Source of the DNA: JBCCSZ01 sp039199225
GTDB taxonomy: Bacteria > Bacteroidota > Bacteroidia > Chitinophagales > Saprospiraceae
Assembly: GCA_039199225.1 (NCBI GenBank)
Contig: JBCCSZ010000037.1
Location: forward strand, 1-34,938
DNA length: 34,938 nt
Direction: 5' to 3'
Part shown: one piece after another, positions 8,872 through 15,901 of the stretch
Position numbering within the stretch: the first letter of the stretch is position 1
Layout of the letters: each line of letters starts with the position of its first letter
Position numbers and translations under genes: made by a program
The notes under the pieces: generated by a model
The model's input: the letters and a program-made list of their open reading frames with translations, nothing else
Told to the model about the DNA's origin: nothing
The model's database searches: none

Positions 8872-8918
8872 CTACCCAATGTGGTAGTATCCCCCCACAT
8901 CCTTTTGTGCTAATTTGC
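8872..8918 (+). promoter_or_regulatory. Second copy of the kinase-type operator/promoter, downstream of the response regulator
   Basis: CTACC-N6-GGTAG perfect inverted repeat at 8872-8887 (core CTACCCAATGTGGTAG), 23 bp, then TAATTTGC at 8911-8918. It matches the site at 4804 in 16 of 20 positions including flanks (shared AAACTACCCAA ... GTAGT) and keeps the same distance to a CTAATTT box. It would direct rightward transcription into the region without a gene that ends at the 9209 terminator. Confidence 0.45.
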
Positions 8919-9208
8919 TGAATATATAAACCATAGAAGGTGGTACTAAACGAGCATAAATTACTGTCTGAAAATAGCTTATACATTATTTAAGTTTCAA
9001 TTTCATTTTTCTGAATTATTGGAAAGCAGAAGGTAAGCAGGAGAATTTCTGATGACTGTATGGAATTGAACATTCGAATGAATTGGTATGCGACAGCATG
9101 AATCAAAGGGAGGCTTTTTCACAAGATATTTCTACGAAAAAAAGAAAAATAAAGCTTTAGTTCGTACAGAATTAAAGAAAGACTTTTTTCATACTAATCC
9201 AAAATTTG

Positions 9209-9239
9209 TTGCCGCACAAGCCCGTGCGGTAACTTTTTT
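9209..9239 (+). terminator. Strong rho-independent terminator in the gene-poor region
   Basis: TTGCCGCAC (9209-9217), loop AAGCCC, GTGCGGTAA (9224-9232; one G-T pair), then CTTTTTT. It lies about 390 bp after the response regulator stop and 120 bp before the convergent DUF3810 gene. It may end the response regulator message, a separate small RNA, or both. Confidence 0.8.
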
Positions 9240-9360
9240 CTGACCGATCCACCTACGACCCGTTCGCAGTTTCAAATTGCTATGGACAATGCCATTTTAT
9301 ACGATCAATTACAGACCATCCAAGAGTATTTAAATTCGTGATTTCATCATCGACCTGTTT

Positions 9361-10458
9361 TTACTTGGGAAGCAGGTCGTTCTTTTCTTTTTTCCGCCAG
9401 GCTGCAGCCAGCATCACAATGCGACTGTAATTTTTGATTCCCTCCTCTATACCTTGAGCCTTGAGGTAGGTATTGTAGGCCAGATTGCGGACCTCTGGCA
9501 GGATGTCCGGAAATTCGTCCATGCGATCGCGGATCGCTTTCAAATCTTTGCGCAGCTCCAGAGGCAAAGAGCGGTAGTAGCTACCGTATATTTTGCGGTC
9601 GGCCTGGCGGTACCCACCGGCCAAATAGCGCCAATAGCCCATGTATCCAGCGTAGCGAATGAAGGCATCCTCAGAACGGATGCAGGCCAAAAATGCCATA
9701 AAATTACAAGAACCTTCATCGGTAAAACCATAAGCATGGTAGTATTCATGGGCCATCACAAATGGCAACTGGATGGGATGTAGGCCCGCATCGACATGGC
9801 ATTCTCCTGTCAGCGGCATGTAAAAGCCTGCCGTGCTGATGCGCAGCAATACCCCCTGTGGCCTCAACTGACGCAGGCGCGGCTCCCCCGCATCCGGGTA
9901 GCCCATATCCAACAGGTTGGCTTCTACAACTTTTCGGATTTGTGGATGTAAATCCTCTGGTAAATCCTGGGCATCCAGCGGAAAGCTGTCAGTACTGACC
10001 AAGCGACGATTTTCCATCAGTTTGGGCGTAAAAAAACTCAGCTCCTCCAGCAACTCGCGCCGATCCAGCGGCTTTGGTTTTATATCTATCTGATCTTCCA
10101 GTGGAATGCGACCATAATTGAAGCCCCAAAGCACCAAAAAGAAGAAGACAACGCCACTCAAAAAGGCCAAAGTGCTGAACAAAAATTGTAAAATGCGCTG
10201 CCACCACAGCAGACCGGCCTTTCGTTTTCGGAAAAGGCGATAAAGGCCCCAGAATAACAAAGAAAAGATAAAGACATACAGAGAAGGAACGGGCAAAAAA
10301 GCAACAGTATAGTCGAGTATCCAGCGGATGCCGATGTACAGTCCACGACTGTAAAATCGCTCGATCATTTCTGGATAAAAACCCAGAATATAGCGCAGCA
10401 GGACCATTGTGATACCGAGTCCCAACCAAATCCATCTTTTATCCGTATTTTTGAACAT
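9361..10458 (-). CDS. DUF3810 membrane protein with HExxH metalloprotease-like motif
   Basis: About 365 residues from the ATG at 10456-10458 (MFKNTDKRW); a frame-extending TTG at 10474 is less likely because a promoter-like box overlaps it. Three hydrophobic segments fill the first 120 residues (IWLGLGITMVLLRYIL; VAFLPVPSLYVFIFSLLFWGL; FLFSTLAFLSGVVFFFLVLWG). The C-terminal soluble part has AHEYYHAYG (about 233-241), a zinc-binding HExxH signature, followed by DEGSCNF, whose acidic residue may be a third ligand. These features define DUF3810, a family common in Bacteroidota and without an assigned substrate. It probably acts as a membrane-anchored metallopeptidase, but that is inferred from motif alone. 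It is divergent from the thioredoxin-like lipoprotein gene, with starts only 28 bp apart. Confidence 0.88.
   Translation of the reverse strand: MFKNTDKRWIWLGLGITMVLLRYILGFYPEMIERFYSRGLYIGIRWILDYTVAFLPVPSLYVFIFSLLFWGLYRLFRKRKAGLLWWQRILQFLFSTLAFLSGVVFFFLVLWGFNYGRIPLEDQIDIKPKPLDRRELLEELSFFTPKLMENRRLVSTDSFPLDAQDLPEDLHPQIRKVVEANLLDMGYPDAGEPRLRQLRPQGVLLRISTAGFYMPLTGECHVDAGLHPIQLPFVMAHEYYHAYGFTDEGSCNFMAFLACIRSEDAFIRYAGYMGYWRYLAGGYRQADRKIYGSYYRSLPLELRKDLKAIRDRMDEFPDILPEVRNLAYNTYLKAQGIEEGIKNYSRIVMLAAAWRKKEKNDLLPK
10446..10453 (+). promoter_or_regulatory. Candidate -7 box for the thioredoxin-like lipoprotein gene
   Basis: TATTTTTG fits TAnnTTTG exactly and lies 33 bp before the ATG at 10487. It sits within the first codons of the divergent DUF3810 gene. 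No TTTG lies 20 bp upstream. Confidence 0.35.
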
Positions 10459-10473
10459 GCTCAAAGATACATC

Positions 10474-10481
10474 CAAAAATA
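10474..10481 (-). promoter_or_regulatory. Candidate -7 box for the DUF3810 gene
   Basis: On the minus strand this reads TATTTTTG, an exact TAnnTTTG match, 15 bp before the ATG of DUF3810. It supports the ATG at 10458 rather than the upstream TTG. It lies only 20 bp from the opposing plus-strand box. Confidence 0.3.
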
Positions 10482-10486
10482 GACCT

Positions 10487-11086
10487 ATGAAATTGTTCTT
10501 TCCATTCTTCTTTTTATCCTTGTTGTTAAGTTGTTACAGTTGCAGCGATGCGCCCGAAAAAACACCCTCAAAAGCAGATGCTGCGGCCTTGCCACATGGG
10601 GAGAGCCTTCCGCAAGCAGCGCTGTCAACAGAGGATCGACAAAAGCTGGCCAACGCCAAAGGCAAAGAGGTCGACTTCATTTCAGCGGATGAATTAGCCG
10701 CAGCAGTTCAACAGGAGGAAGACTTACTGACCATCATCAACTTCTGGAAAATGGATTGTCCATCTTGCCAAGACGTCAACCAGATATTGGCAGACATCGT
10801 CGCCCAAAAAAGCCCCGATAGGGTTCGCTTGCTGTTTGTCAGCCTGGACCCGGCCGAGCAAAACACGGCTGTCAAAACCTACATTCGAGAGCACAATTTT
10901 ACACAGCAAGCCTTTCAACTCCGCCAAGAAGCTGGCAGTCCGACCTTCGGGGGTCTCCTCCCCAACTGGAATGCAACCCTTCCGGCCATTTGGATGTACA
11001 AAAAATCTGGTGCCATTAACCTGCTGTACCACAAGGCGTATGGCCCAAATGAATTCGGTGCCATCCTAGAGCCTTTGATGTTGTGA
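10487..11086 (+). CDS. Thioredoxin-like lipoprotein with CPSC motif
   Basis: 199 residues from ATG 10487. An in-frame ATG at 10409 would add 26 residues ahead of the signal peptide and is rejected. The signal peptide MKLFFPFFFLSLLLSC ends in a lipobox (Cys16; Cys19 in the same run is an alternative). A low-complexity linker is followed by a thioredoxin-fold domain with TIINFWKMDCPSCQ (redox pair Cys91/Cys94) and a cis-Pro region TLPAIW (Pro166). In Bacteroidota such proteins are membrane-anchored periplasmic thiol-disulfide oxidoreductases of the TlpA/ResA group; CPSC is a less usual active-site dipeptide. The C-terminal 'INLLYHKAYGPNEFGAIL' is the usual last strand and helix. It is 143 bp upstream of trxA, which has its own promoter. 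Confidence 0.85.
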   Translation: MKLFFPFFFLSLLLSCYSCSDAPEKTPSKADAAALPHGESLPQAALSTEDRQKLANAKGKEVDFISADELAAAVQQEEDLLTIINFWKMDCPSCQDVNQILADIVAQKSPDRVRLLFVSLDPAEQNTAVKTYIREHNFTQQAFQLRQEAGSPTFGGLLPNWNATLPAIWMYKKSGAINLLYHKAYGPNEFGAILEPLML

Positions 11087-11161
11087 GTGTCTTTATTGAG
11101 ACATTCGCATCACAATAATATCAGCCTCAGATGCAACTTCCGGGGCCTTTGTGCTGTTTAG

Positions 11162-11192
11162 TTGTCAAATAGGTCTATTATCAGTACTTTTG
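11162..11192 (+). promoter_or_regulatory. Promoter of trxA
   Basis: TTG at 11162-11164, 20 bp, then TACTTTTG at 11185-11192, an exact TAnnTTTG. The start codon follows 37 bp later. Confidence 0.55.
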
Positions 11193-11229
11193 TGGCCTTA
11201 TTTCTATCACTTAAAATATCGATCTAGTC

Positions 11230-11553
11230 ATGGCATTCGAATTCACAGATACCAATTTTACAGAAAAAGCACTCGAAAATGAAGGTGTTTCCGTCGTAGA
11301 TTTTTGGGCAGAATGGTGCGGCCCTTGTCGAATGATTACACCCATCATTGAAGAGCTTTCTACGGAGTACGAAGGCAAAGCGTTGATTGGTAAAGTCAAT
11401 GTCGACCACAATCCACAGGTTTCTCAAAAATATGGCATCCGAAGCATTCCAACCATCCTGATCCTGAAGGGCGGAGAGGTTGTTGACAAACAAGTTGGGG
11501 TTATCACAAAGAAAGCCCTCGAAGATAAAATCAATGCTCAATTGGTAGCATAA
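11230..11553 (+). CDS. trxA: Thioredoxin
   Basis: 107 residues, the standard thioredoxin length, with no signal peptide, so cytoplasmic. The active site WCGPC is at 29-33 within VVDFWAEWCGPCR; cis-Pro74 lies in SIPTILILKGG, and the buried Asp is in VVDF. It reduces protein disulfides and is itself reduced by thioredoxin reductase (not in this window). It stands as a single gene between its own promoter and a strong terminator at 11572. Confidence 0.97.
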   Translation: MAFEFTDTNFTEKALENEGVSVVDFWAEWCGPCRMITPIIEELSTEYEGKALIGKVNVDHNPQVSQKYGIRSIPTILILKGGEVVDKQVGVITKKALEDKINAQLVA

Positions 11554-11571
11554 ACCTTATGTAATGACTTG

Positions 11572-11608
11572 AAAAGGCCCGTTGCCCTGTATGGCGGCGG
11601 GCCTTTTT
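11572..11608 (+). terminator. Strong rho-independent terminator after trxA
   Basis: AAGGCCCGTTGCC (11574-11586), loop CTGTAT, GGCGGCGGGCCTT (11593-11605; two G-T pairs), then TTT before GG. The T-tract also supplies the TTTG that begins the next promoter. Confidence 0.9.
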
Positions 11609-11637
11609 GGTAGGTATCGCAACAGATCGTACCTTTA
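11606..11637 (+). promoter_or_regulatory. Promoter of the DUF58 gene, overlapping the trxA terminator T-tract
   Basis: TTTG at 11606-11609, exactly 20 bp, then TACCTTTA at 11630-11637 (one mismatch to TAnnTTTG). The ATG at 11676 follows 38 bp later, which favours that start over an in-frame upstream TTG at 11607 that would lie in the terminator. Confidence 0.5.
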
Positions 11638-11675
11638 GACGTTACATTAGCATACCCTTAAATTCTCCCGATTTT

Positions 11676-12605
11676 ATGAGCTTACTGGACAATTACGAAG
11701 TACGCAACCTTGGCAATCTCGAACTCTTGGCCCGCCAGGTCGTCGAAGGTTTCATCATCGGCCTGCACAAAAGTCCTTTTCACGGTTTTTCTGTCGAATT
11801 TGCCGAACACCGCCTGTACAACCAGGGAGAATCCACTAAGAACATCGACTGGAAAGTCTATGCGCGCAGCGACAAGCTCTTCATCAAACGCTTCGAGGAA
11901 GAAACCAACCTGCGCTGCCAGATCGTTATTGATACTTCTTCTTCCATGTATTTTCCGGAGGTGACCCGCAAGTCGGAAGCCTACATCAACAAACTGCGCT
12001 TTTCGGCCTTGTCGGCGGCGGCGCTGATGAATCTGCTCAAAAAGCAAAGAGATGCCTTTGGCTTGAGCTTGTTCGACGATAAGGTCAGCATCCACACCAA
12101 CTGCAAGTCGAGTACTTCTCACTATCGCCTGATGCTCACCTACCTGGATCAGTTGATCAACAATCCGGAATACAACAAGACAACCTCTGCAGCAGATGCA
12201 CTGCATCAAATTGCCGATAGCATTCACAAGCGTTCGATGGTCATCATCTTCAGCGACATGCTCGAACAAAGCGAAGACACCGAGCGCTTATTTTCAGCCC
12301 TGCAGCACCTCAAGCACAACAAGCACGAAGTCGTCCTCTTCCACGTCGTAGACAAAGCCAAAGAAATCGATTTCGAATTTGAAAACCGCCCCTATTTGTT
12401 CATCGATATGGAGACGGGCGAAAAGGTACGTCTGCAATCCAATCAGGTGAAGGAACAATACGTCACTCAAATGGCGCGCTTCAAAGAGGAATTGAAAATG
12501 AAATGCTTGCAATATCGCATCGATTTTGTAGAAGCAGATATTCACAAAGGATTCAAGCCCATTTTGCAATCCTACCTGGTCAAGCGGAGTAAAATGGGTG
12601 CCTGA
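11676..12605 (+). CDS. DUF58 domain protein (vWA-like, MoxR-associated type)
   Basis: 309 residues from ATG 11676. The family's signature is present: 'ESTKNIDWKVYARSDKLFIKRFEEE' style region (about 52-76) followed by a von Willebrand A-like fold with DTSSSM (86-91), which fits the DxSxS metal-ion-dependent adhesion site. 'VIIFSDMLE' and 'EVVLFHVVD' are later core strands. DUF58 proteins usually sit beside a MoxR AAA+ ATPase and vWA/BatA-type membrane proteins, where they are thought to help assemble or chaperone protein complexes. Here no MoxR gene is adjacent, which is a little unusual. No signal peptide or membrane segment, so cytoplasmic. The next gene, ppk2, starts 66 bp later. Confidence 0.9.
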   Translation: MSLLDNYEVRNLGNLELLARQVVEGFIIGLHKSPFHGFSVEFAEHRLYNQGESTKNIDWKVYARSDKLFIKRFEEETNLRCQIVIDTSSSMYFPEVTRKSEAYINKLRFSALSAAALMNLLKKQRDAFGLSLFDDKVSIHTNCKSSTSHYRLMLTYLDQLINNPEYNKTTSAADALHQIADSIHKRSMVIIFSDMLEQSEDTERLFSALQHLKHNKHEVVLFHVVDKAKEIDFEFENRPYLFIDMETGEKVRLQSNQVKEQYVTQMARFKEELKMKCLQYRIDFVEADIHKGFKPILQSYLVKRSKMGA

Positions 12606-12671
12606 TTCCGGATTTCCACCAAAAATTCTATCTTGGCAATTTACATGCGAGCCTTCGTAAATAAACAACCT

Positions 12672-13412
12672 ATGCCAAAAATCAAAAACCTACGGACAAA
12701 GCCGCCAAAGAATGCGGATCGAAAAAAACTGGAAGATGCAACCGACGACTATGTCAAACGGATCGGTGAGTTGCAGAAATTGCTGATGGCCAACGGCTCC
12801 CATTCTTTGCTGGTCATTTTTCAGGGAATGGATGCGAGCGGTAAGGACGGCGCTGTCAAAAATGTTTTCCGAAAGTGTATCCACAACAACATCAGTGTCT
12901 ATTCTTTTAAGAAGCCAACAGAGGAAGAATTTGCCCATGATTTTCTCTGGCGGGTTCACAAACAGTGTCCGGCAAAGGGCGAAATTAAGATATTCAACCG
13001 TTCGCATTATGAAGACATCCTCATCCAACGGGTGCATGGCTGGGTTTCAGAGGAAAGGGTCCAACAGCGAATGGCTGCCATCAATGCCTTCGAAGAATTG
13101 CTGATCAACGATGGCAATACCATCCTCCTGAAGTTTTTTCTCAACCTATCCAAGACACAGCAAAAGATCGAATTGCAAGAGCGCATCGACGAAAGAGAAA
13201 AGAACTACAAACACAATCCCAACGACTGGAAGGAGCGCGAACATTGGAGCAAGTATATGCAGTGCTATGAAGATGTGCTGAATTGGAGCAGCGTTCCCTG
13301 GACTGTCGTCCCCGTCGATGAACGCTGGTATCGCGACTATGTGGTCTCCAAAAAGATCGTTGAATCCCTGGAAAAACTCAAACTGGACTGGCCGCCGCTG
13401 GAGACAGAATAA
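12672..13412 (+). CDS. ppk2: Polyphosphate kinase 2 family protein
   Basis: 246 residues from ATG 12672 (MPKIKNLRTK); an ATG at 12645 would add nine residues, and a TTG at 12633 overlaps a TATCTTGG promoter-like box. The protein has Walker A GMDASGKD (52-59), a Walker B-like FNRSHYED (108-115), and the lid region ERIDEREKNYKHNP. These are the marks of PPK2, a P-loop kinase that moves phosphate between polyphosphate and nucleoside mono- or diphosphates. The 'GMDASGKDG' and 'FNRSHYEDILIQRVHG' strings are those of the short one-domain class, which can use AMP and/or ADP; which class cannot be told from motifs alone. No transmembrane part; cytoplasmic. Probably its own unit with weak coupling to the DUF58 gene. 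Confidence 0.95.
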   Translation: MPKIKNLRTKPPKNADRKKLEDATDDYVKRIGELQKLLMANGSHSLLVIFQGMDASGKDGAVKNVFRKCIHNNISVYSFKKPTEEEFAHDFLWRVHKQCPAKGEIKIFNRSHYEDILIQRVHGWVSEERVQQRMAAINAFEELLINDGNTILLKFFLNLSKTQQKIELQERIDEREKNYKHNPNDWKEREHWSKYMQCYEDVLNWSSVPWTVVPVDERWYRDYVVSKKIVESLEKLKLDWPPLETE

Positions 13413-13527
13413 CGGCTCAAAGGGGAACGTCTAGCATGATGGATTCGTTACACTAAGCAGAAATTGCAAAAGGGATGGCAATTGGTAAACACCTCTGCCT
13501 ACCGTCATTGTCCAACAAATAGTCAAT

Positions 13528-13914
13528 ATGCCTTCAAAAGTAAGAGTCGATAAATGGTTGTGGAGCGTGCGCATCTTCAAGTCGCGCACCCAAGCTACTG
13601 ACGCCTGTAAATCCGGGAAAGTAAAAATTGACGACGCCACTTTGAAGCCCTCGGCCCTCATTGAGGTCGGGCAAATTGTCAAAGTACGCAAAGGCGGTTT
13701 CAACCTTACTTTCAAAGTGATTCAACTGCTGGAAAAGCGCGTTGGCGCCCCCATCGCAGTTACCTGCTACGAAAACCTGACGCCCGAAGAGGAGCTCAAC
13801 AAATACAACGACTGGTTCATTGGCAAAGCCGCTCCCGAGAAGCGCATCAAAGGCGCAGGCCGCCCCACCAAGCGCGAACGGAGGGAGCTGGATCGATACA
13901 AGGATTGGGATTAG
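13528..13914 (+). CDS. S4 domain RNA-binding protein, Hsp15-like
   Basis: 128 residues. The N-terminal half is an S4 domain: VRVDKWLWSVRIFKSRTQATDACKSG, then GQIVKVRKGG, matching Hsp15 (HslR/YrfH) of E. coli. Hsp15 binds 50S subunits carrying a stranded nascent chain-tRNA after heat stress and works in ribosome rescue. The C-terminal tail is rich in Lys/Arg (EKRIKGAGRPTKRERRELDRYKDWD), as in that family. It starts 115 bp after ppk2. A weak hairpin around CTATGGG (13938) lies after the gene but has no T-tract. Confidence 0.9.
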   Translation: MPSKVRVDKWLWSVRIFKSRTQATDACKSGKVKIDDATLKPSALIEVGQIVKVRKGGFNLTFKVIQLLEKRVGAPIAVTCYENLTPEEELNKYNDWFIGKAAPEKRIKGAGRPTKRERRELDRYKDWD

Positions 13915-14161
13915 GGATGAACGCTTGTCCAGTTGCTCTATGGGCAGTTGGCAGTCCCTCATAGGGAGAAGGCTCTGCAAAATGTTCTAGCAGTTTTTAA
14001 ATGGAAAAGGCTGTCTCGCCGAGCTTTATCCGACAAAACAACCCTTTACCTATATCAAGCCAATTATTTACAGATATTGCGAGGATACCCTCTCCACTAC
14101 AATATTCTGCAGGGCTTGAAAAGGTAACAGTACAGAGAAAAATTCTGTGGAATCTCCTGAT

Positions 14162-15052
14162 TTATGCAAGAAACTTAGCAGAAACGACCAATTCTTTGCC
14201 TCCTCCGCTGTAGTCATAGAACCCTTCGCCACTCTTGCGGCCCAGCTTGCCAGCAGTCACCATATTGACCAGCAAGGGGCAGGGTGCAAATTTTGGGTTG
14301 CCAAAGCCTTCGTGCAAAACGCGGCAAATGGCCAAGCAGACATCCAAGCCAATAAAATCAGCCAGTTGCAAAGGTCCCATAGGGTGGGCCATTCCCAGCT
14401 TCATCACCGTATCGATTTCCGACACTCCGGCGACACCTTCGTACAAGGTGTAAATTGCCTCATTGATCATCGGGATCAAAATCCGATTGGCGACGAAGCC
14501 CGGATAGTCGTTGACTTCGACCGGCACCTTAGCCAGTTTTTTGGAAAGCTCCATGATGGTAGCTGTCACCTCATTGCTGGTGGCATAGCCACGAATGACT
14601 TCGATCAATTTCATGACCGGAACAGGGTTCATAAAGTGCATGCCGATCACCTGCTCTGGACGCTTGGTGACAGCGGCGATTCGGGTGATGGAAATGGAGG
14701 AAGTATTGGTCGCCAAAATGGCTTCAGCAGGCGCCAATTCATCGATTTGACGGAATATCTTTAGCTTGAGATCGATGTTTTCTGTTGCAGCTTCTACGAC
14801 CAGATCGGCGGAGCTGACCGCCTGCTCCATCTCCGTAAAAGTCTGAATGTTAGCCAATGTAGTGGCTTTGTCCTCTTCTGTGATTCGCTCCTTGGCCACC
14901 ATCCGGCCCAAGTTGCGATCGATGGTGCTGAGCGCTTTTTCCAAGGCTTCAGCAGAAATGTCTGCCAGGCTGACTTTATAGCCTTTCATCGCAAAAACGT
15001 GGGCGATGCCATTGCCCATAGTTCCTGCACCTATAACGGTAATATTGGTCAT
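14162..15052 (-). CDS. 3-hydroxybutyryl-CoA (3-hydroxyacyl-CoA) dehydrogenase
   Basis: 296 residues. An N-terminal Rossmann domain has GAGTMG (8-13) and an NAD-selecting Asp31 at the end of the second strand. The catalytic dyad is His139 (GMHFMNPVPVM) and Glu151; NTSS (116-119) and Asn189 (FVANRIL) complete the active site. The C-terminal domain contains 'GMAHPMGPLQLADFIGLD' and ends GRKSGEGFYDY, both standard. It oxidises (S)-3-hydroxyacyl-CoA with NAD+ in fatty acid beta-oxidation or butanoate metabolism; the one-domain form is FadB2/Hbd/PaaH-like. The start ATG is followed upstream by TATCTTCG on the minus strand (15080-15087), a possible -7 box. The TetR gene lies 78 bp upstream in the same direction and may regulate it. 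Confidence 0.95.
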   Translation of the reverse strand: MTNITVIGAGTMGNGIAHVFAMKGYKVSLADISAEALEKALSTIDRNLGRMVAKERITEEDKATTLANIQTFTEMEQAVSSADLVVEAATENIDLKLKIFRQIDELAPAEAILATNTSSISITRIAAVTKRPEQVIGMHFMNPVPVMKLIEVIRGYATSNEVTATIMELSKKLAKVPVEVNDYPGFVANRILIPMINEAIYTLYEGVAGVSEIDTVMKLGMAHPMGPLQLADFIGLDVCLAICRVLHEGFGNPKFAPCPLLVNMVTAGKLGRKSGEGFYDYSGGGKELVVSAKFLA

Positions 15053-15130
15053 TCTTCGGTTACTTTTTGGTTTGGACTGCGAAGATAGTAAAAGCCAACG
15101 GTAGATGGAATATTCTGTGCAATTCCTCCC

Positions 15131-15718
15131 CTATTTCCTCAAGGCCGACAGACAAAGTTCGACCACATCTTTGAGGGCTTGCTTTTCCATTCTGGCGCGG
15201 GAGGATACCCGAAGGCCCGTCAGATTGTTGTACAAAAAATTGGCGAGTGCCGAGGCAGTATGCCGATTGGTCAGTTGGTCAAGCTCCTGCCCTTTTCGGA
15301 TGGCCGCCTCAAAAGCATGGAGAAGGTCTTGCTCATTGGCCTGAACCATTTGGGCAATTTCTTCATCGTGGGGAACCAATTCAATGGCTGTGTTGACCAT
15401 TAGACATCCTTTTGGAGTCTTCCGTAAAAAGTCTTGGCTGACGGACCTGACAAAGATTTCACGGATGGTTTCCAGCAGGTCGTCCGAAGTCTCAATCATT
15501 TTTACAACAGCCTTGACGTTGCGCGCTCTGTAATGGTCAATGGCACGGACGAACAAGCGCCTCTTATCTCCAAAAGTAGCATAGAGACTGGAACGACTCA
15601 GCCCTAGAAACTGAACCAAGTCGTTGGCGGAGGTCGCATTGTAGCCTTTGGTCCAAAACAATTCGGTGGCCTTGTCCAAGGCTTCTATTTCGTTGAATTC
15701 TTTTACTCTCCCCATCAT
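15131..15718 (-). CDS. TetR/AcrR family transcriptional regulator
   Basis: 195 residues. The N-terminal helix-turn-helix domain is typical: ALDKATELFWTKGYNATSANDLVQFLGLSRSSLYATFGDKRRLF (about 13-57). The C-terminal ligand domain has KGCLMVNTAIEL, seen in ComR/TetR_C_16-like members. Such repressors respond to small hydrophobic or reactive molecules. It is oriented with the 3-hydroxyacyl-CoA dehydrogenase gene (78 bp apart), so acyl-CoA or fatty acid sensing is possible but unproven. A GAAC-N4-GTTC palindrome sits 78 bp upstream of its start, beside a -7-like box, which suggests autorepression. Confidence 0.93.
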   Translation of the reverse strand: MMGRVKEFNEIEALDKATELFWTKGYNATSANDLVQFLGLSRSSLYATFGDKRRLFVRAIDHYRARNVKAVVKMIETSDDLLETIREIFVRSVSQDFLRKTPKGCLMVNTAIELVPHDEEIAQMVQANEQDLLHAFEAAIRKGQELDQLTNRHTASALANFLYNNLTGLRVSSRARMEKQALKDVVELCLSALRK

Positions 15719-15785
15719 TTAGGTTTTCAAAGTCGTTGGATGATATGCCAGTTGTCCAATAAATTTAAAGCAATCATTCAGAAAA

Positions 15786-15808
15786 CAAATATTAAAGAAC
15801 GATTGTTC
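15786..15808 (-). promoter_or_regulatory. Candidate TetR operator and -7 box
   Basis: GAACGATTGTTC (15797-15808; half-sites GAAC and GTTC) is of the form seen in TetR-family operators. On the minus strand it lies directly upstream of TAATATTTG (15786-15794), near the -7 consensus, so bound repressor would block the TetR gene's own promoter. Confidence 0.4.
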
Positions 15809-15842
15809 CAGAATTTAATCGAGCACCGCCATTTATCTCAAA

Positions 15843-15879
15843 ATACCGAGCCGGCTGTCTCTGGTTAGAAACAGCCGGC
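15843..15879 (-). terminator. Terminator after sppA
   Basis: Minus strand GCCGGCTGT ... ACAGCCGGC perfect 9-bp stem (15850-15858 and 15871-15879) with a 12-nt loop, followed by TCGGTATTTTG. The T-tract is short. It lies 22 bp after the sppA stop, and also separates it from the convergent-side TetR promoter. Confidence 0.6.
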
Positions 15880-15901
15880 CCGACAGATGCTAGTGGCATC
15901 A

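Larger units (their letters stand above)
8818..9360. other. Gene-poor region, 543 bp, with its own promoter-like element and terminator
   Basis: No gene of normal size. It holds the promoter-like element at 8872-8918, then about 290 bp of AT-rich sequence, then a strong plus-strand terminator (9209-9239). One small open frame starts at ATG 9088 and stops at 9241 (51 residues, basic, begins MRQHESKGGFF), but its last codons run through the terminator stem, so it may not be real. A second frame, open from about 9246 to the TGA at 9339, ends ..DNAILYDQLQTIQEYLNS; it looks protein-like and could be a decayed gene end, or chance. Confidence 0.45.

Noticed and set aside
10409..10486. Upstream ATG extension of the thioredoxin-like lipoprotein
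   Set aside because: It would place 26 residues before a good lipoprotein signal peptide and includes the candidate -7 box.
14147..14764. Long open frame opposite the 3-hydroxyacyl-CoA dehydrogenase gene
   Set aside because: Antisense shadow of a clearly real gene; composition rich in His, Gln and Arg, and no family features.
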